Positions 15,346 through 22,537 of a DNA stretch of 24,866 nt are shown one piece after another. Position 1 is the stretch's first letter. Each line of letters starts with the position of its first letter. Source of the DNA: a virus; IMG/VR virus record IMGVR_UViG_3300034980_000473, positions 1 through 24,866 of that record. The stretch is one strand, 5' to 3'. Below the pieces are notes generated by a model that worked only from the letters and a program-made list of their open reading frames with translations, did not search any database and was not told the origin of the DNA. A program made the position numbers and the translations under genes.

Positions 15346-15406
15346 CAAAATAAAAACCCCGCCTGTCCCAATGATACCAAATAGTATCGTCAGAATCAAG
15401 CGGGTT
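15346..15406 (-). terminator. Terminator after the envelope cassette, with a long loop
   Basis: On the minus strand, AACCCGC (15400-15406) pairs with GCGGGG (15357-15362) through a 5-bp GC core plus two A-T pairs past a bulged G. TTTTTATTTT follows directly, the same T-tail as at 10960-10989. The loop is about 37 bases and holds a small inner hairpin (GATAC/GTATC). A promoter-like site lies within the loop. The terminator is 30 bases past the protease stop, as expected. Confidence 0.55.
15371..15399 (-). promoter_or_regulatory. Promoter-like site nested in the terminator loop
   Basis: TTGATT (15394-15399), exactly 17 bases, then TATCAT (15371-15376), a one-base variant of TATAAT. The -35 matches the promoters at 2247 and 10889. 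A transcript starting about seven bases downstream would carry only the second arm of the terminator, so it would not be attenuated and could serve the nucleotide operon. This is a motif-based prediction. Confidence 0.45.
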
Positions 15407-15435
15407 CTTTAATTTTTTTGAGGTTTTAGGGTAGA

Positions 15436-17337
15436 TTAACCAGTCACTTCTTCCATTCCTGGAAGAGCAGGTTGCGAAGGGGTCTCAGCGACGACCTCGT
15501 CCTCTTCCTCTTCTTTTCTTCCCCAAGGTAGCCTAGATGCGATTCTGGACTTCAAAGCCCCCCCGAGTCCACCAGTGGCCTTTCCTAGGCCAAAGAGGGC
15601 CAATAGACCCGCTGTTACCCGAGTGACCAAACTAAGTTCTTTTCCGTTTTCGTCTTGGGTTTTTTGAATCTCTTCAATAGCGGGACCAAGATTGCCAACG
15701 ACAGAAGAGGTTAACTCTTCCTTTGAAGGAACAACGATTCCAGTAAGCTGACCTTTTACTCCAGAAAGTTCCTGCTTCAAAGACTCTCTGAGAGATGCGA
15801 CAATTTCGTCCTTCATGCTGTCTTCTTTAGATGGTTCAACAGGAGGGGCATCAAAAACCTCAAGAGACTTCGTTATTGCCACATACTGACTTCCGTGAAT
15901 TCTCTCAAAGACAATTTCAATGGGGGTTTCTGGCGGAATCTTAGCCATTATTGACTTCTCGACTCGTCCAGCGATGAGGCTCTTAAGACCAAGCGACTGT
16001 TTCTTAACGAGAACCATAATGTAGAAAGAGGCAGGGTCGATACCTGCGGCTGTTACAAAAGAGTTGTAACGAATAGGCTGAGTTCTTTCATCAACAAAGT
16101 CGATATTGGCTTTGCCATCAAAGTATTCAGCGTTTGCTCTAGCAATTGGCCCTTTGATTGACTTAAGCAAAATCTTAACTGCTTCACCCCTTGTGTAGCC
16201 CAAGTCTTGCTTCTTGGCGACAATTATGATTGAAATGTTTTCCCAATCAACTTCTTGTTCGATAGGTCCCCGTTGTCCTAAATCGCCCTCAATTGGCGAT
16301 ACTGGAGCATCTAGGACCGGAGGAACAGAACCGGCATCCGGAACGGGGTTGTAGTCAGGAGTATCTGGTTCTACGATTTCTCCGTCTCTTCCATTACCAA
16401 AAAGAAGCATACCCAAACTCTTAACGCCCTTTACAATCCATCCCAGGACAGAGAGTTTAGCGCTGATGCTGGCGTTGTAGCCAGTCTTGTATTCTGAGCT
16501 ACCACGAATCCAGATGGTGGGCAGTCCAGGAATATCCTTACCCGTCTTTGCTTTGAATTCCCGAACTAAAGCCTCGTTGGTCCATTTTCCGTTTTCGTTC
16601 TTGACCTTAATTCGATTAAGCCCGCGAGAACGGTAGTCTTGTTCCGTGATGTCCCTATCTAGAACCTTGCAGGCGGAACACCAGTCCGCCGTAAAAATAA
16701 CCACATCAGCAGTTCTACCACGTTTGGGCGCGGGGACAACATCCCCACCTGAAGTAACAGCAGCGATTGCTTTACTTGTTGACCCCCAACTACTGAAGTA
16801 AGACTTGTTACTAGTCAAGGGGACATCAACAGCCTCAGTGATTCCAACAACCTCATCGTCTTCATTAAGTAGTGGTCCACCAGAGTTACCCGGAGAAACA
16901 CGCATTGAAACAATGTTAACCTCGCCCTTTCCGTCACCACTAATTACCCTACCGTAGGTAACAGCATAGTTTCCGCCAGGGAAACCAACGGTATGAACAA
17001 GTTCGCCAACTTTTGGCTTGTTTTTAGAAACCTTAAAAGAGGGGTATGTGTTGTATTTTGAGTTGGGGGCCATTTTGTACACAATCGGACCATCTTTGGT
17101 CGGAGAAGTGTAGATTAGGTCGCACTCAACATTCCCGTAGTTCTTGCTTTTCAGTAGTAGTTTTTTACCTAGATTACCAAGACAGTGCTTGGCTGAGAAT
17201 AGGTAGTTTCCATTAACGATAAAGCCAGTACATCCAGGCAACTGAACAACTCTAGCATCCGTGTTGATCGTTTCGGTCTTTTCCGCATGGACTACTGAGC
17301 CAATGAGCATTGCCGAAATAAAAAGTAAAGCCTTCAT
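15436..17337 (-). CDS. Secreted trypsin-like serine protease fused to a thioredoxin domain
   Basis: A 633-residue protein starting at the ATG at 17337, with AGGAAAA upstream. Earlier in-frame codons read into the upstream gene. A signal peptide spans residues 1-18 (MKALLFISAMLIGSVVHA). A trypsin-like protease domain (about 25-195) has H51 (AKHC), D82 (TKDGP) and S152 (PGNSGGP), plus C36 and C52 placed to form the disulfide next to the histidine. A thioredoxin-like domain (about 208-315) has WCSACK (C220, C223) and GLPT with cis-Pro 273. A proline-rich linker (about 325-360) follows, then two similar repeats (about 366-427 and 436-493), a charged helix, and a hydrophobic segment (about 570-590) before an acidic tail. 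It probably acts in the periplasm or at the envelope. The fusion is unusual in a phage. It is followed by the terminator at 15346-15406. Confidence 0.88.
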   Translation of the reverse strand: MKALLFISAMLIGSVVHAEKTETINTDARVVQLPGCTGFIVNGNYLFSAKHCLGNLGKKLLLKSKNYGNVECDLIYTSPTKDGPIVYKMAPNSKYNTYPSFKVSKNKPKVGELVHTVGFPGGNYAVTYGRVISGDGKGEVNIVSMRVSPGNSGGPLLNEDDEVVGITEAVDVPLTSNKSYFSSWGSTSKAIAAVTSGGDVVPAPKRGRTADVVIFTADWCSACKVLDRDITEQDYRSRGLNRIKVKNENGKWTNEALVREFKAKTGKDIPGLPTIWIRGSSEYKTGYNASISAKLSVLGWIVKGVKSLGMLLFGNGRDGEIVEPDTPDYNPVPDAGSVPPVLDAPVSPIEGDLGQRGPIEQEVDWENISIIIVAKKQDLGYTRGEAVKILLKSIKGPIARANAEYFDGKANIDFVDERTQPIRYNSFVTAAGIDPASFYIMVLVKKQSLGLKSLIAGRVEKSIMAKIPPETPIEIVFERIHGSQYVAITKSLEVFDAPPVEPSKEDSMKDEIVASLRESLKQELSGVKGQLTGIVVPSKEELTSSVVGNLGPAIEEIQKTQDENGKELSLVTRVTAGLLALFGLGKATGGLGGALKSRIASRLPWGRKEEEEDEVVAETPSQPALPGMEEVTG

Positions 17338-17342
17338 TTTTC

Positions 17343-17978
17343 CTACCTTCCGTCTATTGTGAACAGATATTGAATTAGTGGAGACCTGGCTAGGTCTGCG
17401 GGTGACACCCTGTCGTCTGCCAAGTACGGAACTGGGTCCATGTAGTTCTTTCTTAGCGAAACTGTGACCGCTGTTGAGCAAACTTTTGCTTCAGCGACAT
17501 CGTCATCGTTTCCAATCCGTTGAAAAAGTCTTACTCCGGGGACGTACCTTAAGAACATCTTAAATATATTTGACCATCCGTAAGGCTGACCCGTCCAATT
17601 GATTATATCCCTGGTTACTGCTCCTCCTACGGTTTTTGTGTACTCTTTTCGAGAAGATTCAGTAAAAATGTCGCATTTGTCGTCTACGTTAAGTATATCG
17701 AAATCAATCTTTTTAATTGGGCGAAATACATCAATCTCTTCTGGTAGTAATTTTACTTGATTCGCCAAAGAAACCGTTCTGCCCCCCATGAATTCCCTAA
17801 ATTCAACACATTGCCAATCCCCTCCGTCATTATGAGCAACAGCAACGTGGCTATGGACACCTCTTGTATATCTTTTAAGTAGAAAGCTTATGATGCCCTT
17901 GCCCCTAAAAAGCAAGATATCTCCCTCTTCTAGGACGTCCTGAGCATCTGCCCAGGGTATCATTTTATGATCATGCAT
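17343..17978 (-). CDS. Circularly permuted papain-like (YiiX/NlpC-P60-type) hydrolase
   Basis: A 211-residue protein. EEGDILLFRGKGIISFLLK then HSHVAVAHN holds the likely catalytic histidine H44. E59 (CVEFRE) is a possible third residue. C167 in AKVCSTAV is near the C-terminus, in the order typical of permuted NlpC/P60 families such as YiiX and LRAT-like. These enzymes act on peptides, amides or thioesters, sometimes in peptidoglycan. No signal peptide is seen. It overlaps the PAS-like gene by eight bases and lies just upstream of the secreted protease. An envelope or lysis role is inferred from context, not proven. Confidence 0.72.
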   Translation of the reverse strand: MHDHKMIPWADAQDVLEEGDILLFRGKGIISFLLKRYTRGVHSHVAVAHNDGGDWQCVEFREFMGGRTVSLANQVKLLPEEIDVFRPIKKIDFDILNVDDKCDIFTESSRKEYTKTVGGAVTRDIINWTGQPYGWSNIFKMFLRYVPGVRLFQRIGNDDDVAEAKVCSTAVTVSLRKNYMDPVPYLADDRVSPADLARSPLIQYLFTIDGR

Positions 17979-18552
17979 CTTTTTCTTCTCCCGCTGTAAT
18001 TAAAAAACCGTCTGATAATTTCAACACAGTAACTCTAATAGTAACTAGCTCACCAGAAAATGCCTGTATTGTTGAATTGAACTTATCCACCATTCCCTCT
18101 TCATTTAAGTCTTTTAGTCTTTTTATTTTAAGCTCTATGGATTTTCTTAGGTTTTCCGTTGGATAAAAAACATCTAGAACCGACTTAGAAAATATCTCCA
18201 TTGGATCAAATCCGTATATGTCACCTGAGTTACTTCTGGCTGAAAGTATGTTCATTTCCGGTAAATGACCCACTTTTAGTATTGTGATTGCAGAAGGAAT
18301 GTTGATCTTCTCTTCCATAATTAGTATTTTCCTATTTTGTTTATCTATCTCTTTGGTTATTATCTCTATTCTCTTAATAAAGGTCCTAATCTCAATTTCT
18401 GAATTCATGCCTTGCATCTTTAGTGAATGAACCGACTCAAGAAGTTCCCCAAGAACCAGCCCTTCCTGCTTCTGCATGGTTGATGAGACGTGAATTATAA
18501 CTAAAAAACAACAACCTATGTATAAAGAAAAATAAAATAAGGAGGCCCGCAT
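17971..18552 (-). CDS. Membrane-anchored coiled coil with a PAS-like domain
   Basis: A 193-residue protein. The start is placed at the ATG at 18552 because AGGGAG lies seven bases upstream. A further TTG in frame has no such site. Residues 2-24 form one transmembrane helix (LFYFSLYIGCCFLVIIHV), 28-85 are a coiled coil rich in E, K and I, and 87-190 resemble a PAS domain: SNSGDIYGFDPMEIFSK, then FYPTENLRKS, and a closing strand pair VTVLKLSDGFLITAG. PAS domains sense ligands, redox or light, or mediate dimerisation. No kinase or output domain follows. A membrane sensor in a phage envelope cassette is unexpected. The TM helix and coiled coil are clear, the PAS call moderately so. Confidence 0.65.
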   Translation of the reverse strand: MRASLFYFSLYIGCCFLVIIHVSSTMQKQEGLVLGELLESVHSLKMQGMNSEIEIRTFIKRIEIITKEIDKQNRKILIMEEKINIPSAITILKVGHLPEMNILSARSNSGDIYGFDPMEIFSKSVLDVFYPTENLRKSIELKIKRLKDLNEEGMVDKFNSTIQAFSGELVTIRVTVLKLSDGFLITAGEEKDA

Positions 18553-18591
18553 TAATCGCTCCCTGTGTAAATGTTGAATCAATTGTTGCTG

Positions 18592-18978
18592 TCATTCTCT
18601 ATTTGTGTTTTTTGATATCTTTTCGTGTAGTTCCTCTATTGATGGTAGAACGTATTTTTCATAATCACGCATATGAAAACCATCTCTTCTGTATAGCTCC
18701 AGCTCTTGTTCAATTTTTAATATCTTTGAGTGAATGACAGATATTTCGTTTGAGTTTTGTATTACGTCTTCCTTTGTCTTAAGATTTTCTTCTATCTTTT
18801 CCTTTAGGTTATTAACTATTTCACTGTTTCTAACCATAGATATCTGTAACTCGCTAAGTTGGGCAGAAACCCCGGTAAACCACCAGAACATCCCCATACT
18901 AAGTACGGTTCCAATTCCCGCGAGTGCGCCAAAAACAATCTTACTGGCAGTTACGGACTCTTCGTTTTTGACAGGCAT
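18592..18978 (-). CDS. Small TM-coiled coil membrane protein
   Basis: A 128-residue protein starting at ATG 18978 (MPVKNEES). A longer in-frame start would begin in the terminator hairpin and lacks a ribosome binding site. One transmembrane helix spans about 11-37 (IVFGALAGIGTVLSMGMFWWF), followed by a coiled coil (about 40-95) and a charged tail. A terminator T-tract lies immediately before the ATG, so expression probably needs read-through or processing. It has the same TM-plus-coiled-coil layout as the next gene. No family is recognised, but spanin or membrane-scaffold roles are possible. Confidence 0.7.
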   Translation of the reverse strand: MPVKNEESVTASKIVFGALAGIGTVLSMGMFWWFTGVSAQLSELQISMVRNSEIVNNLKEKIEENLKTKEDVIQNSNEISVIHSKILKIEQELELYRRDGFHMRDYEKYVLPSIEELHEKISKNTNRE

Positions 18979-18989
18979 AATAAAACCCC

Positions 18990-19026
18990 AAAAAAAGGGG
19001 CCGCCCACCATGAGGCGGGACAGCCC
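18990..19026 (-). terminator. GC-rich terminator after the Ala/Thr-rich gene
   Basis: On the minus strand, CCGCC (19014-19018) pairs with GGCGG (19001-19005), and an outer GGG/CCC pair can extend the stem. Seven Ts follow (18990-18996), then GGGGTTTT. It lies 19 bases past the stop at 19045, and the tail runs into the leader of the next gene (ATG at 18978). The T-tract is also framed by CCCC and GGGG, which could form an alternative hairpin. Confidence 0.72.
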
Positions 19027-19044
19027 TCTTGTTATTGTTTAGTA

Positions 19045-19662
19045 TTACATACCTGTTCTGGCGGAGTAGTCATCCTGCTTAGGATCTTTCGCGCCATACA
19101 TGTAAGTAAGCTCACCAGGAACAACACTAGTTCCAACAGCACCATCTGGAACGGCAGTTTCCGAACCCGTTGCTGGATCGTAGAAGCTAGTGGCATTCAT
19201 AGCGGTAGGAGCAACACTCCAGTTTGTTCGCTGCCCGGAAATACCCAGTGGCATCCATCTTTGTGCAGCAAAAGCGGTAAGAGTCTTACCACCAATAGGC
19301 TTAACAGAAGCTCTATTGCCGTCAACGGAGGCATCGTTACCGTTCAGAACCAAAGCAGTGCTTGCACTGTTGTTGATTTTGTTATTGGCTTGGTTACCAA
19401 TAATCATGAACGCGGACTGATCGTAAGCAAAAGTACCCGTAGCAGCCAAAGCTTCCACCGTATTGGCAGTGTCTTTAGGAGCTGTTCGTCTAGAAACACC
19501 ATCGACACCCTGATCTTTAAGATCAAACGTTCTGGTAATCGGGCTACCGGCAGTCGTCGTTGTGGCAGAGGTGATACCAATAACGGCCCCACCAATAGAC
19601 TCAACGGGGGACGTGTCAGTGTTGTCAGTCGTACTTACTTTGTAGCTTGAAGGAATTGTCAT
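19045..19662 (-). CDS. Ala/Thr/Gly-rich protein, candidate virion protein
   Basis: A 205-residue protein with no recognised family. It is rich in A, T, G, S and N with few charged clusters, and the N-terminus (SSYKVSTTDNTD) is polar. Patches such as SATTTTAGSP and NNKINNSAST suggest beta-rich structure. There is no signal peptide or TM helix. The start has GGAG seven bases upstream, a promoter candidate lies at 19721-19749, and a GC-rich terminator follows, so it appears to be its own transcription unit. That arrangement fits an abundant structural or decoration protein, but this is inference. Antisense ORFs here look like shadows. Confidence 0.75.
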   Translation of the reverse strand: MTIPSSYKVSTTDNTDTSPVESIGGAVIGITSATTTTAGSPITRTFDLKDQGVDGVSRRTAPKDTANTVEALAATGTFAYDQSAFMIIGNQANNKINNSASTALVLNGNDASVDGNRASVKPIGGKTLTAFAAQRWMPLGISGQRTNWSVAPTAMNATSFYDPATGSETAVPDGAVGTSVVPGELTYMYGAKDPKQDDYSARTGM

Positions 19663-19720
19663 TTGTTTTCTCCATGACCCAGCCTTCTATTCCTTTTTTT
19701 CCTAAAAATTAGAGTTCCTT

Positions 19721-19749
19721 ATCCTAATTGTTAATACACCCAGAACCAA
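19721..19749 (-). promoter_or_regulatory. Promoter candidate for the Ala/Thr-rich gene
   Basis: TTGGTT (19744-19749), 17 bases, then TAGGAT (19721-19726) on the minus strand. The site falls within the 91-base gap after the 19754 gene. Spacing is ideal, but the -10 is only 4/6. No other convincing promoter was found in this gap. Confidence 0.35.
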
Positions 19750-19753
19750 ACCT

Positions 19754-20362
19754 CTACACATCTTCTGAAGAGATTATTAAATACTGTGCGTCCCTCTTGC
19801 AGGTACTTAGTTCCATATCGTATTGTTCATCGACATCTTCATTGGTTACGAGGCATTTTACTATGTTTCCGTCTGTGACTGAGTAAACTACCGCCCATCT
19901 CTTATGTTGAATGACATTATCGTACATATCATCAGTAGAACCCTTAAGGGTAACATGAGATTTCCAGCCTGGTTCGACTATACTATCCTGTATTTCCTGT
20001 CTAACTTCCCTAAAATTAAATAGTTTTTCAACACCAATAAAGAATCTGTAGCGAGAAAGTGACTTAAAAGCACCTATTCCACTAATGTTTTCGATGTCTT
20101 CAGCGATGCCTTGGGTTATTTCGAAGTTGGTGTGACCAACCCAGCACTCAAACATCCTGAGTGGTGACATCGGATCGTCCATAGTAAAGAAACCATAGGG
20201 GGTCCTAACTTTTGGTACAATGCCTAGGCCAAAATTTAAAAAATCTAGTTCCGGTTCTCCCTCCTCCGCAAAAGGCGACTTTTCTTTTGTATTTTCTTCA
20301 ATCTGTGGGATTTCCGTTATTGGTTTATCTTCCCAGGGTTCCCAAGCTATTTTATTTGTCAT
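19754..20362 (-). CDS. Unknown 202-residue phage protein
   Basis: No family is recognised. The N-terminal 35 residues are acidic and proline-rich (EPWEDKPITEIPQIEE), probably disordered. The rest appears folded: PLRMFECWVGHTNFEITQG then IGAFKSLSRYRFFIGVEKLF, an alternation that looks like a conserved phage domain. A beta-rich C-terminal half (VVYSVTDGNIVKCLVTNED) ends in KRDAQYLIISSEDV. It begins nine bases after the preceding gene, with AAGGC upstream. It belongs to the unit between the glycosyltransferase and the Ala/Thr-rich gene. Confidence 0.75.
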   Translation of the reverse strand: MTNKIAWEPWEDKPITEIPQIEENTKEKSPFAEEGEPELDFLNFGLGIVPKVRTPYGFFTMDDPMSPLRMFECWVGHTNFEITQGIAEDIENISGIGAFKSLSRYRFFIGVEKLFNFREVRQEIQDSIVEPGWKSHVTLKGSTDDMYDNVIQHKRWAVVYSVTDGNIVKCLVTNEDVDEQYDMELSTCKRDAQYLIISSEDV

Positions 20363-20371
20363 GATGAAGCC

Positions 20372-20632
20372 TTATACTTTGAATTCAGAAGGTCTAATGA
20401 CTGGTCCGTCCTTTTTTTTGGCGAACATATTTATAAAGTTTTGTCTAGACGCATCGTCGTCTATCGAATCAGAAACTCCTTGTAATAACTGCCGCCCTAT
20501 TTCCCCGGAGATTATCATTTTTAGCATTTCAGAGAAAGCTTCAATGTCATCAGCGGAATAATTTACGGCAATCTCTCCGTTTTCTAATAGATTTAGACTT
20601 ATGTGGGTTTGCGGTGATTCATTATCGGTCAT
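20372..20632 (-). CDS. Unknown 86-residue acidic protein
   Basis: A small acidic protein. Residues 10-25 look beta (ISLNLLENGEIAVNYS). Two amphipathic helices follow (about 27-45 and 52-72), ending in KDGPVIRPSEFKV. No family is recognised. AAAGGATAACAGA precedes the ATG, and the AAGGA lies across the upstream stop, so it is coupled to the 20637 gene. Confidence 0.68.
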   Translation of the reverse strand: MTDNESPQTHISLNLLENGEIAVNYSADDIEAFSEMLKMIISGEIGRQLLQGVSDSIDDDASRQNFINMFAKKKDGPVIRPSEFKV

Positions 20633-20636
20633 TCTG

Positions 20637-21401
20637 TTATCCTTTGTCTTTTCCCATCTTGTTATACCAGTAAGCCGACTGTTGTGCGTTTAGTCCTTTT
20701 GTGATATGTTTAGACCTAAAATCTTTGATTGACTCTTCTGTGATTTCTTGGTCCGGATCACCAAAATTAACCATAACAACACTATCTGCCGTCTTTACGC
20801 ACACAGAGAAAGCCTTGGGGCCATCTTTGTTTACGAGGGGTTTATTAAGCGGTATCTGAACTAGTGAGGACTGAGGTGACTCCGGAGAAGAGTATTCAAT
20901 CGATGCCGACTTTGTTACGACCAGAAAACTCTCCTGAGAGAGGAACACGGCAAATTCTTCCTCAAGCCCCAAGTCAACACTCTCTAATTTACTTAATGCT
21001 TGAGCCTTGGATTGAGTAATTACCTCAATATCTTGCTCACAGTTATTACATCCTTGGCAAAACTCTTCTTTTTTTTGCGAATTAAAATAAAGTACCTGCC
21101 TAAGTTCAGCCATATCTTTTCCTGGCATCCAGAAAACCGCGCCAGTATCTGTTTCATGACTGTGGATCATTTCCAAACCAAGCTTTTTGGCTGACTCTTT
21201 TGCTTCTTCTTGTGTTTCGAACTGGTATTTTTCTGACTCGCCTGTATAGTCCTCTTCTTGCACTTTGTCCATATTGGCTTTTGCGTACTCTAGTCTTTCA
21301 CTATAGGTGAAGACACCCCTAAGACAAGGATTAGATACACATCTGTTTGTAAAATCACCCTCTGTTTCAGAACTTCTTCTTTTTGGACCATCGTTTTTCA
21401 T
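20637..21401 (-). CDS. Unknown 254-residue protein with Cys clusters
   Basis: No family is firmly recognised. Near the N-terminus C21 and C26 occur as CVSNPC. A mid-protein cluster FCQGCNNC has C-x2-C-x2-C spacing. Residues about 75-100 (AKKLGLEMIHSHETDTGAVFWM) look like a small alpha/beta unit. The C-terminal MVNFGDPDQEITEES, followed by DFRSKH and YWYNK, weakly resembles the FGD...FRARH...YWxCxxW tail found in some phage head-associated proteins, but the usual cysteines and arginines are changed. GAGAG precedes the ATG. Function is unknown. Confidence 0.72.
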   Translation of the reverse strand: MKNDGPKRRSSETEGDFTNRCVSNPCLRGVFTYSERLEYAKANMDKVQEEDYTGESEKYQFETQEEAKESAKKLGLEMIHSHETDTGAVFWMPGKDMAELRQVLYFNSQKKEEFCQGCNNCEQDIEVITQSKAQALSKLESVDLGLEEEFAVFLSQESFLVVTKSASIEYSSPESPQSSLVQIPLNKPLVNKDGPKAFSVCVKTADSVVMVNFGDPDQEITEESIKDFRSKHITKGLNAQQSAYWYNKMGKDKG

Positions 21402-21469
21402 TGTGTTGCTCTCTATTTTTTATGTAGATAACTTATTATAAGATGTCTTTAACGTTTTTTTCTGACTAC

Positions 21470-22537
21470 TTATATTACCTTTAATAACTTTTGGGCTGAC
21501 TCTTTCCAGGTGAAATCACTGGCAGTTTTAATACCTTCTTCGTTTTTATTTAGTTCTCCATGTTGTTTCTTCTTGTGTATTGCTCTCATATGTTCTGAAA
21601 TCTGATCAATATTTTCATTTTCTATCTTATGCCAGTCACCCTGGCCATTAAAAAATACACCATCATAAGCGAGTTCTAAGTCAGGTAAATCAATTAACAT
21701 GCTGTTTTTATTGTTACAGAACTCAGTATGTCCCGTAACGTTAGTTGCTATAACCTCTTTTCCGCATGACATCATTTCCAAAAGCTCTAGATTCCAGCCT
21801 TCCGCCCTTGCGGGAAACACGCCACAATCCATTTCTTTCATTATGTTATACACCTGTTCCTGGGTTTCAACCCTCTTTCCAAACTTGATTTTATTACCAA
21901 GCTTTGTGTTGATATAATATGTCATCCACTCGTTTGATTGGTGGGGTTTCAAGAACACATTTTCTGAAAACATGTGTAACTCAACATCATCGGAAGGCTC
22001 AAAAGCATCATTAAAGGCTTTTATTAGTACATCATGCCCTTTACGGACTTCCCACTTACCATAATTAACAAACCTTGTGGGACCCTCTCTGTTGACCGGT
22101 ACGTCCCTAAAAACCCCCCTGTCAACCCCAAGAGGCACAACGTGAACCCTGTCTTCCGATACTGAACATTGGTCTAGCACGACCTTCTTAGCCCACTCAG
22201 AACAAACAATTAATTGATCTGGGTATTCTAGGTTATGCTTCTCTGTTTCGTTAAACCTGTTTAGTTCAAAGATAGGAAACCCTATAGTTGGTCCACTACC
22301 AGTAAAGCCAGTCATGTCGAACTGATGCCACACCTTCAAAGAAGGAGCGTCGTAATGAAACTCTTTCCTAAAGGATTCGACTTTTGGTTTAATGTAGTTA
22401 AACCTTGGTTCAGCAGAAAACTGACTAATACAGTTGGGCTTTACGTCAATTAGTTTACTTAGTTCTTCAAACAAAAAACACCCAACATAACCATATGACA
22501 TGGTATTGAAGGGCGCTATCATATTTAACTTATTCAT
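21470..22537 (-). CDS. GT-B glycosyltransferase, GT4-like
   Basis: A 355-residue protein that would transfer a sugar from an activated donor, perhaps onto phage DNA bases, virion proteins or host surface glycans. Seen: an N-terminal half with VCSEWAKKVV and VHVVPLGVDRGVF (136-143 region), then NYGKWEVRKGHDVLIKAF starting the donor domain, and the EX7E motif at E246-E254 (AEGWNLELLEMMSCG), followed by VIATNVTGHTE. This is a textbook GT4-type order. The start overlaps the upstream small gene by eight bases (ATGAATAA). The sugar and acceptor cannot be inferred. Confidence 0.88.
   Translation of the reverse strand: MNKLNMIAPFNTMSYGYVGCFLFEELSKLIDVKPNCISQFSAEPRFNYIKPKVESFRKEFHYDAPSLKVWHQFDMTGFTGSGPTIGFPIFELNRFNETEKHNLEYPDQLIVCSEWAKKVVLDQCSVSEDRVHVVPLGVDRGVFRDVPVNREGPTRFVNYGKWEVRKGHDVLIKAFNDAFEPSDDVELHMFSENVFLKPHQSNEWMTYYINTKLGNKIKFGKRVETQEQVYNIMKEMDCGVFPARAEGWNLELLEMMSCGKEVIATNVTGHTEFCNNKNSMLIDLPDLELAYDGVFFNGQGDWHKIENENIDQISEHMRAIHKKKQHGELNKNEEGIKTASDFTWKESAQKLLKVI

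Noticed and set aside
17338-17481. N-terminal extension of the protease upstream of 17337
   Set aside because: It would lie in the hydrolase gene's frame shadow and would bury the signal peptide. The ATG at 17337 has AGGAAAA and a clean signal sequence.
18859-19650. Long plus-strand ORF (263 codons) opposite the Ala/Thr-rich gene
   Set aside because: It needs a TTG start with no ribosome binding site, is rich in S, R, C and N as antisense frames are, and crosses a terminator and another gene. The minus-strand gene has a strong start and its own signals.
21435-21440. TATAAT upstream of the 21401 gene
   Set aside because: No -35 of any quality at 16-18 bases. In an AT-rich gap this can occur by chance.
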